This document shows positions 1 to 5,007 of a DNA stretch of 11,166 nucleotides, one piece after another. Source of the stretch: Acinetobacter lwoffii (GTDB lineage Bacteria > Pseudomonadota > Gammaproteobacteria > Pseudomonadales > Moraxellaceae); the NCBI RefSeq assembly GCF_019343495.1, contig NZ_CP072554.1, positions 1 to 11,166 of the forward strand, read 5' to 3'. A model generated the notes under the pieces. The model had not been told where the DNA came from. It worked only from the letters and a program-made list of their open reading frames with translations, and did not search any database. Every line of letters starts with the position of its first letter. Within the stretch, counting starts at the first letter, position 1. A program made the translations under genes and the position numbers.

Positions 1-68
1 CCATGCTACAAGAGCCAAATAAATTAAAAGAATTTATGCCATTACTTCGAAAAGTCGGCTTTCAATGA
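1..68 (+). CDS. repB: RepB replication initiator, C-terminal end (continues from the window's right edge)
   Basis: Bases 3-68 encode 21 residues beginning MLQEPNKLKEF and ending LLRKVGFQ, then TGA. The frame continues exactly from the open frame that runs off base 11166: the last base (a) plus bases 1-2 (cc) form a Thr codon, giving one unbroken Rep_3-type protein of about 307 residues. This piece is the C-terminal tail of the initiator. The clean join implies the record is a circular plasmid linearised inside repB. It lies 67 bp upstream of the repA-like gene, as is usual downstream of repB in Acinetobacter plasmids. Taken alone the fragment would be unrecognisable, so the call rests on frame continuity. 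Confidence 0.85.
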   Translation, partial: MLQEPNKLKEFMPLLRKVGFQ

Positions 69-71
69 ATG

Positions 72-85
72 ATGTCAATTGACAT
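72..85. promoter_or_regulatory. Perfect 14-bp palindrome between repB and the repA-like gene
   Basis: ATGTCAATTGACAT is a perfect palindrome placed just after the repB stop and about 50 bp before the next start codon. Its right half contains TTGACA, a consensus -35 hexamer, but no well-spaced -10 follows (TATTAA at 105-110 is 20 bp away). A near copy, GTCAA-G-TTGAC, lies inside the downstream gene around 360-371. It may be an operator for the HTH protein encoded next to it. The location and symmetry are seen directly; the role is inferred. Confidence 0.45.
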
Positions 86-135
86 AGTAAAGTTAACAAT
101 CAACTATTAACATTATTTGAAAACTGGTTTACATA

Positions 136-672
136 ATGAAAAAACTGTCAGTTTCAGAACTAGCGAAATTATATGGATATTCAAGACAAGCTGTATATGC
201 CCATATAAAGAAAGGAAATTTATCAAAAGGATCGGATGGATTAATTGACTTTTCAGAAGCCTTGAGAGTTTTTGGGGAACCACAAAAAAGCAATTCTAGT
301 GTCAACCAAAGTCAATCAACTAGTAGTCATAACTTAACAGAAGTTGACTCGCTAAAACGTCAAGTTGACATGCTGGAAAAACAATTAAATCAGGCAATAC
401 AGAGAGAAAATCAATCATTAGAACGTGAATCGTTTTATCAAGAACAGATTGAGGCCATGCAGCGCTTACTGGAAGCTCCAAAAGCTAATATGACTACGTT
501 TACCGATCATAAATCTGAACAGGATATAGCAACAGATTCTCGGCCACAGACTGAATCGAACTATGACGGATTGACTACTCCACAGAACAAACGCATCCCT
601 GTTCCAGAACATGTTGAGCCTGAACCTAAAAAGAGGGGCTTCCTGAGCCGTTTTTTCCTTCCCTATGGTTAG
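136..672 (+). CDS. repA: RepA-like plasmid replication DNA-binding protein (HTH plus coiled coil)
   Basis: A 178-residue protein. Residues 1-50 form a helix-turn-helix of the MerR/HTH_17 kind (SVSELAKLYGYSRQAVYAHI). A Ser/Gln-rich linker follows at about 50-70, then a likely coiled coil at about 72-112 rich in Leu, Glu and Gln, a polar linker, and a basic/aromatic tail KKRGFLSRFFLPYG. This layout is typical of the small protein encoded just downstream of repB in Acinetobacter Rep_3 plasmids, often labelled RepA or 'plasmid replication DNA-binding protein'. Its biochemical role is poorly defined; copy-number or partition help is plausible. It starts 67 bp after the repB stop, so the two may be co-transcribed, although a palindrome lies between them. 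No strong Shine-Dalgarno precedes the ATG. The family call is fairly secure; the function is inferred. Confidence 0.75.
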   Translation: MKKLSVSELAKLYGYSRQAVYAHIKKGNLSKGSDGLIDFSEALRVFGEPQKSNSSVNQSQSTSSHNLTEVDSLKRQVDMLEKQLNQAIQRENQSLERESFYQEQIEAMQRLLEAPKANMTTFTDHKSEQDIATDSRPQTESNYDGLTTPQNKRIPVPEHVEPEPKKRGFLSRFFLPYG

Positions 673-684
673 CCAGGACTCCAC

Positions 685-891
685 TTTTTTGATGAGCCAA
701 TTTCAGTGCAAGCACATGAAATAATGACTCCTCAAAAAACCGGATGAGGTTTATTAAAACTAATCAAAACCGTGGAACATTGCTTATCTATTGAGCGTGG
801 AACGTAAAAAATCATAAAAAAAGCCCAGTCATTGACGACTGAGCTGAAAACTAGGAACTACAGCATTGAATTTTCACGAGAATTTTAACAC
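685..891. other. Noncoding spacer downstream of repA-like gene
   Basis: No credible gene is present. It contains a small hairpin (CCTCA ... TGAGG, about 730-749), an 8-bp direct repeat CGTGGAAC at 771-778 and 796-803 (25 bp apart), and a reverse-strand terminator listed separately. It ends at the first pdif site. Confidence 0.6.
815..845 (-). terminator. Orphan rho-independent terminator reading leftwards
   Basis: On the minus strand AGCTCAGTC pairs with GACTGGGCT (9 bp, one G-U) around a six-base loop, followed by seven T's (complement of 815-821). This is a good intrinsic terminator, but no minus-strand gene lies upstream of it: a pdif site and then the plus-strand riboswitch follow. It probably belonged to a gene lost when the neighbouring module was exchanged. 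Confidence 0.7.
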
Positions 892-919
892 ATTTTGTAT
901 AAGGTGTATTATGTTAATT
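892..919 (+). other. XerC/XerD recombination site (pdif), C/D orientation
   Basis: 28 bp: XerC-type arm ATTTTGTATAA, 6-bp spacer GGTGTA, XerD-type arm TTATGTTAATT. The XerD arm is near-canonical and the XerC arm matches the Acinetobacter pattern closely. In Acinetobacter plasmids such sites flank mobile modules that host XerC and XerD can exchange. This one forms the left border of the crcB-ppa-sulP block, opposite in orientation to the site at 4262-4289. From memory, the spacer GGTGTA and the TTAATT end resemble the chromosomal dif more than most plasmid sites do. Confidence 0.85.
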
Positions 920-953
920 GTAGGAAAACTATAAGATACTCTTTTTAAATTAG

Positions 954-981
954 TTGATAATTCTTCGAAGAAGTCTAAAAT
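954..981 (+). promoter_or_regulatory. Promoter of the fluoride riboswitch operon, with palindrome in the spacer
   Basis: TTGATA (954-959) and TAAAAT (976-981) are separated by 16 bp and would start transcription near 988, just before the riboswitch aptamer at 994. Between the boxes lies a perfect 12-bp palindrome, TTCTTCGAAGAA (961-972), which may be an operator. The promoter boxes and symmetry are visible directly. Binding of any repressor is speculation. Confidence 0.55.
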
Positions 982-993
982 ACAAAAATTAAA

Positions 994-1047
994 GGAGATG
1001 GTATTCCTCCTTATACAAACCGCCAATTCTGGCTAATGATACCTACG
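994..1047 (+). ncRNA. Fluoride riboswitch aptamer (crcB motif)
   Basis: The sequence carries the conserved crcB-motif blocks in order: GGAGATGGTATTCCTCC, then ACAAACCGCC, then GGCTAATGATACCTACG. GGAG/CTCC and CCGCC/GGC form the internal helices, and GGTAT (1000-1004) pairs with ATACC (1039-1043) to close the long-range element. This RNA senses fluoride ion and switches on fluoride-response genes. Here it sits about 120 nt upstream of crcB, the classic target. The call is secure because of both sequence and context. Confidence 0.93.
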
Positions 1048-1108
1048 TTTCCCTCAAGCAGGGTACGTAGGTGCGTGCTCTGCTTTTACAAAATGGAGCC
1101 GCACAATG
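1041..1108 (+). promoter_or_regulatory. Expression platform of the fluoride riboswitch
   Basis: ACCTACGT (1041-1048) pairs perfectly with ACGTAGGT (1065-1072), with an inner CCCT/AGGG stem. This hairpin uses bases that also form the 3' side of the aptamer pairing, so ligand-bound and unbound folds should exclude each other. A second hairpin follows (GTGCG at 1071-1075 with CGCAC at 1104-1108, plus GCTC/GAGC inside). Neither has a strong T tract, so the switch mechanism (termination, translation or RNA stability) is not clear from sequence alone. Confidence 0.6.
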
Positions 1109-1164
1109 TTTCCCCCTCATAAAATTTCCTATCTATCTCTTACTGCACAACAGTAGGAGCGATC

Positions 1165-1545
1165 ATGTATCTCCCCCTTTTATCCATTGCATGTGGTTCT
1201 GTGCTTGGAGCCTGGCTACGCTGGGGCATTAGCCTTAAATTTAATAGCCTATTTGAAAATATCCCTTTCGGAACAGTAATTGTTAACTTAGTTGGTGCTT
1301 TTATCATTGGGTTAGCAGTATCATTTTTTTCAAATAGCTCAATAAGCCCGAATTATAAATTATTCGTCGTCACGGGCTTCTGTGGTGCATTAACTACATT
1401 TTCAACTTTCTCAATCGAAGTCGTTGGATTATTGCAGAGTTCAAAATTGGAATATGCCATTTCAACCATAGCCATTCATGTAATTGGTTCATTGATATTC
1501 ACTATTTTGGGAATATTTACATACCACTTAGCAACCACACATTAA
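1165..1545 (+). CDS. crcB: Fluoride ion exporter CrcB/Fluc
   Basis: CrcB/Fluc proteins are small dual-topology membrane channels that let fluoride leave the cytoplasm. This 126-residue protein has the usual length and four predicted membrane helices (about 3-22, 33-55, 66-88, 98-121). Family motifs are present: GAWLRW near residue 15, the GTVIVNLVGAFIIG block at about 36-49 with the conserved Asn, and GFCGALTTFSTFSIE at about 71-85 with the Phe pair that lines the pore. The ATG is preceded by AGGAG (1155-1159) at 5 nt. It lies directly behind a fluoride riboswitch and 34 bp ahead of ppa, so the two are probably one operon turned on by fluoride. It is inside a pdif-bounded module, so probably acquired as a cassette. 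Confidence 0.95.
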   Translation: MYLPLLSIACGSVLGAWLRWGISLKFNSLFENIPFGTVIVNLVGAFIIGLAVSFFSNSSISPNYKLFVVTGFCGALTTFSTFSIEVVGLLQSSKLEYAISTIAIHVIGSLIFTILGIFTYHLATTH

Positions 1546-1579
1546 AAATTTAGACTTAAAATCGTAAAAGGTAAAAATC

Positions 1580-2104
1580 ATGAGCTTTCAAAAAGTTAAA
1601 GTAGGTATCAATCCACCAGATGACTTCTACAGCATCATTGAAATTCCTGCAAATGCAAAACCAATCAAGTACGAAGTGAATAAAGAATATGATGCCTTAT
1701 TGGTTGATCGCTTCCTAAGTACAGCAATGTCTTATCCTTCCAATTACGGTTATATCCCTCAGACATTAAGCGAAGATGGTGATCCGTTGGATGTATTTGT
1801 AATAGCGCCACATGCGGTTGCAGTGGGTTCTATAATTCGTAGCCGACCTGTGGGCGTTATGTACATGGAAGACGAAGCCGGTATTGATGCAAAGATTATT
1901 GCGGTGCCGCATTCTAAACTGACCCCACTCTACAACAATATCAAAGACCTCAATGATCTCCCACAGCTGCAATTAGAGCAAATGAAGCACTTTTTTGAAC
2001 ACTACAAAGATTTAGAACAGGGTAAGTGGATGAAATTTAATGGTTGGGGAAATATTGGAGAAGCTAGAACAGAGATTCTGAAATCTATCCAAGCATACAA
2101 ATAA
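1580..2104 (+). CDS. ppa: Soluble inorganic pyrophosphatase, family I
   Basis: Hydrolyses pyrophosphate to two phosphates in the cytoplasm using Mg ions, which pulls DNA, RNA and tRNA-charging reactions forward. The 174-residue protein follows E. coli Ppa along its whole length: EIPANAKPIKYEV (about 21-33), VDRF with Arg44, YGYIPQTL, the signature DGDPLDV with Asp66, Asp68 and Asp71, RPVGVMYMEDEAG with the metal-binding Asp103 just after it, AVPHSKL, and the late HFFEHYKDLEQGKWMK block. All catalytic residues expected in E. coli numbering are present with an offset of one. AAGG lies about 8 nt before the ATG. Family I pyrophosphatases are well known to be inhibited by fluoride, so pairing with crcB under a fluoride riboswitch suggests a spare or over-produced copy of a fluoride-sensitive target. 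The host chromosome must also carry ppa. Confidence 0.95.
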   Translation: MSFQKVKVGINPPDDFYSIIEIPANAKPIKYEVNKEYDALLVDRFLSTAMSYPSNYGYIPQTLSEDGDPLDVFVIAPHAVAVGSIIRSRPVGVMYMEDEAGIDAKIIAVPHSKLTPLYNNIKDLNDLPQLQLEQMKHFFEHYKDLEQGKWMKFNGWGNIGEARTEILKSIQAYK

Positions 2105-2110
2105 TTTGAA

Positions 2111-2142
2111 TAAAGAAGGCATCAAATTTGATGCCTTCTTTA
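2111..2142 (+). terminator. Intrinsic terminator after ppa (perfect 32-bp palindrome)
   Basis: A perfect palindrome of 32 bp centred between 2126 and 2127 (left half TAAAGAAGGCATCAAA) begins 6 bp after the ppa stop and ends in CTTCTTTA. It should end the crcB-ppa transcript and, being symmetric, may also work from the other side against sulP transcription. Confidence 0.8.
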
Positions 2143-2159
2143 TGTTATGCGAAATCCCA

Positions 2160-2185
2160 AAAGCGTGGATTTTCACCCACGCTTT
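2160..2185 (-). terminator. Hairpin terminator between ppa and sulP
   Basis: AAAGCGTGG pairs with CCACGCTTT around a loop of eight bases. It lies just after the sulP stop (sulP ends at 2191 on the minus strand) and is followed there by a short T run. It most likely terminates sulP. Confidence 0.65.
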
Positions 2186-2190
2186 AATTA

Positions 2191-3645
2191 TTAAATCTTG
2201 GCATGTGTTCCGTATTTATCAATCATATTTGTACTGGCTTCATTTAAACCACGTACAGTCACATTGATACCATTCTTTTGAAATTTGCTTACTACAGAAT
2301 CAAGCATAGCGACTGATGTAACATCCCAAATATGAGCATGAGTTAAATCAATAATCACCTCTTTAACATCTTCCTTAAAGTCAAAGCCCTGCATGAATTT
2401 CTCAGAAGAACTAAAGAAGATCTGACCATGTAAGTCATATAAGCGATGTGTACCTTCTAAACTAGATTCCACACGAATATCATTCTCTAACTTGTTGGCC
2501 AGGAACAATGCCGACAATAGAACACCTGTCAGTACCCCTAATGCTAAATTATGCGTTGCAACTACCACAATTACTGTAGCAATCATCACAACATTACTGC
2601 TCTGCGGATTCTGTCTAAACTCGGTAAGAGAACGCCATTCGAATGTTCCTATTGAAACCATAATCATGACAGCTACTAGCGCAGCCATTGGAATGACTTT
2701 GAGCCAGTCACTAATAAAGACCACTAAGATTAAGAGGAAGATGCCTGCTGAGAATGTTGATAGACGAGTGAGACCGCCCGACTTCACATTAATCATGGAT
2801 TGACCAATCATGGCACAACCTGCCATCCCCCCCATGAAACCAGATGCAATATTCGCAATACCTTGTCCTTTGCATTCTTGGAATTTATCACTTGGGGTAT
2901 CGGTCATTTCATCTACGATAGTTGCAGTCATCATGGATTCAAGCAGACCCACAGCCGCTAGTGCTACCGAATACGGCAAAATGATCATCAATGTTTCAAT
3001 ATTCAAAGGAATATTGGGAATCAAGAACATTGGAAGTGTGTCAGGTAAAGCTCCCATATCACCAACTGTTCGAACATCAATTCCTAAAGCAATAGCAAGC
3101 AAGGTAATAACGATAATGCAAACAAGTGGAGAAGGCAGTAATTTCCCTAATTTAGGAATTAAAGGAAATAAGTAAATAATACCTAGACCTAGTGCGACCA
3201 AAGCATAAACGTGCCAGGTCACATTAGTTAACTCGGGTAGCTGTGCCATAAAAATTAAGATAGCCAAGGCATTCACAAAGCCAATCACGACAGACTTAGA
3301 AACAAAGCGCATCAGCTTAGCCAATTTCAAATAGCCTGCTAATATTTGAATGACACCAGTTAAAATCGTTGCAGCAAGTAAGTATTCAAGCCCATGTTCT
3401 TTGACCAAAGTGACCATGAGCAGTGCCATCGCACCTGTAGCAGCTGAAATCATTGCTGGACGACCACCAACGAATGAAATCACTACGGCAATACAGAATG
3501 ATGCGTATAAGCCAACTTTTGGATCGACACCTGCAATAATTGAAAATGCGATCGCTTCAGGAATGAGTGCAAGACCTACAACTAGCCCTGCAAGCACATC
3601 TCCACGGATGTTAGAGAACCATTGTTCTCGGACATTAGATAACAT
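2191..3645 (-). CDS. sulP: SulP-family anion transporter with C-terminal STAS domain
   Basis: A 484-residue inner-membrane protein of the SulP (SLC26-like) family, which moves sulfate, bicarbonate or other anions, often with H+ or Na+. The N-terminal SulP block GLALIPEAIAFSIIAGVDPKVGLYASF lies at about 24-50 and is followed by about ten further hydrophobic segments to residue 385. The region SMMTATIVDEMTDTPSDKFQECKGQGIANI around 235-265 matches the family's conserved loop. A STAS domain follows (about 395-480, containing EVIIDLTHAHIWDVTS). The length fits the short bacterial SulP group. The substrate cannot be read from sequence. It converges on crcB-ppa and shares its terminator region, so it is a separate transcription unit inside the same pdif module. 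Only a weak AGG precedes the ATG. A link to fluoride is possible but unproven. Confidence 0.9.
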   Translation of the reverse strand: MLSNVREQWFSNIRGDVLAGLVVGLALIPEAIAFSIIAGVDPKVGLYASFCIAVVISFVGGRPAMISAATGAMALLMVTLVKEHGLEYLLAATILTGVIQILAGYLKLAKLMRFVSKSVVIGFVNALAILIFMAQLPELTNVTWHVYALVALGLGIIYLFPLIPKLGKLLPSPLVCIIVITLLAIALGIDVRTVGDMGALPDTLPMFLIPNIPLNIETLMIILPYSVALAAVGLLESMMTATIVDEMTDTPSDKFQECKGQGIANIASGFMGGMAGCAMIGQSMINVKSGGLTRLSTFSAGIFLLILVVFISDWLKVIPMAALVAVMIMVSIGTFEWRSLTEFRQNPQSSNVVMIATVIVVVATHNLALGVLTGVLLSALFLANKLENDIRVESSLEGTHRLYDLHGQIFFSSSEKFMQGFDFKEDVKEVIIDLTHAHIWDVTSVAMLDSVVSKFQKNGINVTVRGLNEASTNMIDKYGTHAKI

Positions 3646-3910
3646 ACAAATAGCCTGATTTTTGGAATTTTAGATAGGCTAGTGACGTGACATATACGAC
3701 ACACAAGCGACTACACCACATCACTAGACAGTGATGAGTTATTTACTGATTTAAGAGGTAAATAAACTTAAGGTGGCGTAAGTGTCATAAGGAAGGAGTA
3801 GTTTTGAGTGAAAATCAGGGCCAGAATAACAGCTAGCTACCCTCCAATAAAGCCTAAATTTAATATTTAGGCTTTATTGAGTCTGTATTGTATTAATTTA
3901 AAAAAGATTT
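3646..3910. other. Intergenic region upstream of sulP with a hairpin and a possible gene stump
   Basis: No full gene. CATCACT-AGAC-AGTGATG (3719-3736) is a 7-bp inverted repeat in the sulP upstream region and could be an operator or a transcript hairpin. On the plus strand a strong ribosome site AAGGAG (3793-3798) stands 5 nt before TTG at 3804, opening a 10-residue frame (LSENQGQNNS, stop at 3834-3836). This looks like a truncated gene start or a leader peptide. A strong hairpin follows at 3845-3879. Confidence 0.5.
3845..3879. terminator. Strong 15-bp hairpin, probable bidirectional terminator
   Basis: CAATAAAGCCTAAAT pairs perfectly with ATTTAGGCTTTATTG around TTAAT. It starts 9 bp after the stop of the short plus-strand frame at 3804-3836 and 32 bp beyond the end of the minus-strand open frame at 3911-4108, so it could end transcripts from either side. 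The T tract is short. Confidence 0.6.
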
Positions 3911-4108
3911 TTACATCTCGAGTAATTGGCCTATTTCTAAGGAGGAATAACCTCTTTCCTTAAAAATTAAAAAAATTGCCTTTCTATAATTCTCGCAGTG
4001 AGCTGTTTTATATTTATTAATTAATTGGATCTCAGAATTCAGCTCTAGATCATTTTTTATCGTCAAAATCTCCGTAGAGATTTTATTAAAAATCTTCAGA
4101 TTAAACAT
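3911..4108 (-). CDS. Hypothetical 65-residue protein, possibly a truncated DNA-binding protein
   Basis: An open frame of 65 residues starting MFNLKIFNKIS and ending RGYSSLEIGQLLEM. The last 25 residues (about YRKAIFLIFKERGYSSLEIGQLL) look like the first helices of a helix-turn-helix domain, which would then be cut off by the stop. I do not recognise the family. It has no clear Shine-Dalgarno and is as AT-rich as its surroundings, so it may be a small real gene, a gene fragment, or a chance frame. It lies near the right end of the pdif-bounded fluoride module, where debris of earlier exchanges is common. Confidence 0.35.
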   Translation of the reverse strand: MFNLKIFNKISTEILTIKNDLELNSEIQLINKYKTAHCENYRKAIFLIFKERGYSSLEIGQLLEM

Positions 4109-4261
4109 GCAGGTGCTCGCTATCAGCGTTATAGCGGCCCGACTACAACAAATACCTGCCTTAGCTTAGCTAGACACCCTTGCAGCAAGGATTACAGAAG
4201 TCAAAAATATCTGCAAGTTTTTCTAAACAAGAACCATGAATAATCCACTAAATTATTATCC
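4109..4261. other. Noncoding stretch before the second pdif site
   Basis: Locally GC-richer than its flanks. It contains the 6-bp inverted repeat CGCTAT ... ATAGCG (4119-4137). A 20-codon plus-strand frame from ATG 4107 (MQVLAISVIAARL...) is too short to support. Probably a remnant of earlier mobile DNA. Confidence 0.35.
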
Positions 4262-4289
4262 ATTTAACATAATGGCGATTATACGAAAC
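4262..4289 (-). other. XerC/XerD recombination site (pdif), D/C orientation
   Basis: On the minus strand: GTTTCGTATAA, spacer TCGCCA, TTATGTTAAAT. Both arms are close to the canonical plasmid pdif. It is the right border of the crcB-ppa-sulP module (inverse to the site at 892-919) and the left border of the RNA/toxin-antitoxin module. Confidence 0.9.
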
Positions 4290-4332
4290 GTAAAATAAAT
4301 AGTGTTATATTTCAAAAAGTTATGCTATAAGC

Positions 4333-4383
4333 AATCGGGGGCGCAAACCCGAAAAACCGGCTTGGAAACAAGTCGGCTTTTTT
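4333..4383 (+). ncRNA. Candidate small RNA with two hairpins, possibly C4-like
   Basis: A possible extended -10 (TGCTATAAG, 4323-4331) is followed by hairpin TCGGG/CCCGA (4335-4352) with loop GGCGCAAA, and then by a strong terminator stem CCGGCTTG/CAAGTCGG with a GAAA tetraloop (4357-4376) and six T's. This gives a transcript of about 45-65 nt. The GGGGGCGCAAACCC loop plus terminator resembles, from memory, the C4 antisense RNA family of phage P1 and a multi-copy small RNA group in Acinetobacter. The RNA signal is better supported than the family name. The minus-strand open frame here is an artefact of this element. Confidence 0.5.
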
Positions 4384-4477
4384 ATGAGCGATTTTGATAG
4401 TTCTTGCCAATAAATTTGTTTAAAAAGTAGTCGATTTTGTGATTTTTTAAATTTTATCAATGCGTGAATGTTCAAAA

Positions 4478-4500
4478 TTATCCCCATTTCTTGTGGATAA
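4478..4500. other. Pair of inverted DnaA-box-like sequences
   Basis: TTATCCCCA on the plus strand (from 4479) and a perfect TTATCCACA on the minus strand (4500-4492) face each other. The second matches the DnaA consensus exactly. They are far from the iterons, so a role in oriV is doubtful. A single perfect box can occur by chance in AT-rich DNA. Confidence 0.3.
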
Positions 4501-4513
4501 ATTTCAGGCACTT

Positions 4514-4531
4514 TGTACGCTTTGGCTTACT
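4514..4531 (+). promoter_or_regulatory. Candidate GacA-binding upstream activating sequence
   Basis: TGTACG-N6-CTTACT matches the GacA box TGTAAG-N6-CTTACA of pseudomonad rsmX/Y/Z promoters at 10 of 12 positions with the exact 6-bp spacing. It lies about 55-65 bp upstream of the likely start of the Rsm-like RNA (possible -10 TAGAAT at 4565-4570), which is the usual distance for that activator. Confidence 0.6.
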
Positions 4532-4576
4532 CAAATTCCAGTTCTTTGCGGCTATCAGGATAGCTAGAATATCACT

Positions 4577-4714
4577 ACGATAGATTCATACAGGAACAGG
4601 ATGTTCCGGAGCAAAAAACAACAATGATAAGTTCTAACACTAGGATTGTGAGGTAGAGCAGCACCTACCAAAGATCGCACAATAAAAAACCCCGGCAGGA
4701 TACCGGGGTTTTTT
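4577..4714 (+). ncRNA. Candidate CsrA/RsmA-titrating RNA (RsmX/Y/Z-like)
   Basis: RNAs of this class carry several GGA motifs in hairpin loops, which bind and sequester the translational regulator CsrA/RsmA. Here AGGA lies in the loop of GGAAC-AGGAT-GTTCC (4593-4607), in the loop of CAC-TAGGATT-GTG (4638-4650) and in the loop of the terminator CCGG-CAGGATA-CCGG (4692-4706). Further GGAs are at 4593 and 4608, and a GGTAG/CTACC stem lies at 4652-4669. The RNA ends in a strong intrinsic terminator, giving about 130-140 nt, a typical length. A GacA-like box lies upstream. There is no open frame on this strand. The 5' end is an estimate: a further loop with AGGA (GCTA-TCAGGA-TAGC, 4551-4564) would be included if transcription began earlier. 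It converges on yafQ. I am fairly confident of an RNA gene here; the class assignment is an inference from motif layout. Confidence 0.65.
4684..4714. terminator. Bidirectional intrinsic terminator shared by the Rsm-like RNA and yafQ
   Basis: AAAAAACCCCGG (4684-4695) pairs with CCGGGGTTTTTT (4703-4714) around CAGGATA. T tracts are present on both strands, so it ends the plus-strand RNA and, 3 bp beyond the yafQ stop, the minus-strand operon. Confidence 0.9.
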
Positions 4715-4716
4715 AT

Positions 4717-5007
4717 TTATCCAAAAAGTTCAGAATGAGATCCTATCCTAGCAAGGATCAGCTCATTATTTTCTTTGTCCACATCCCAGATTAACAATAA
4801 ATCAGGTAAGACATGACATTCCATGTGAGGCCTCCATTCTCCAATCAAAGGATGAGGTAAATATTCATCTGGAACAGTCCCTGTTTTTATCAAATGGTCA
4901 TCAATAAGATCTTTCAAAATTAAAAGACCTTTCTTAAGCTTTGGATTTGAACTTACCCGTTTAAAATCTTTTTTAAATTGTTTCTTATATCTAATCGTCA
5001 GTGTCAT
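4717..5007 (-). CDS. yafQ: YafQ-family toxin (mRNA endonuclease of the RelE superfamily)
   Basis: Toxin of a type II toxin-antitoxin pair. YafQ cleaves mRNA in the ribosomal A site when freed from its antitoxin. The 96-residue protein matches E. coli YafQ in its conserved blocks: HPLIGEWR at 52-59, ECHVLPDLLLIW at 64-74 and RIGSHSELFG at the C-terminus. The catalytic set is kept: His52, His65, Asp69, His91 and Phe95 (E. coli His50, His63, Asp67, His87, Phe91), so it should be active. Its ATG lies inside the end of the antitoxin gene (17-bp overlap), so translation is coupled. A strong terminator follows the stop immediately. It helps keep the plasmid in the population. Confidence 0.92.
   Translation of the reverse strand: MTLTIRYKKQFKKDFKRVSSNPKLKKGLLILKDLIDDHLIKTGTVPDEYLPHPLIGEWRPHMECHVLPDLLLIWDVDKENNELILARIGSHSELFG

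Noticed and set aside
2146..2156. TTATGCGAAAT, resembling the XerC arm of a pdif site
   Set aside because: No XerD arm lies at the required 6-bp spacing; the sequence before it is the ppa terminator palindrome.
2492..3658. Plus-strand open frames across sulP
   Set aside because: They are antisense shadows of a well-supported transporter gene.
4492..4500. DnaA box as evidence of a second replication origin
   Set aside because: One perfect box and one imperfect box without iterons or an initiator gene nearby are not enough; oriV is clearly at 10167-10254.
4320..4511. 63-residue minus-strand open frame ending FQAGFSGLRPRLLIA
   Set aside because: It is the antisense of the terminator and hairpin of the candidate small RNA, has no ribosome site, and is the kind of spurious frame these elements produce.
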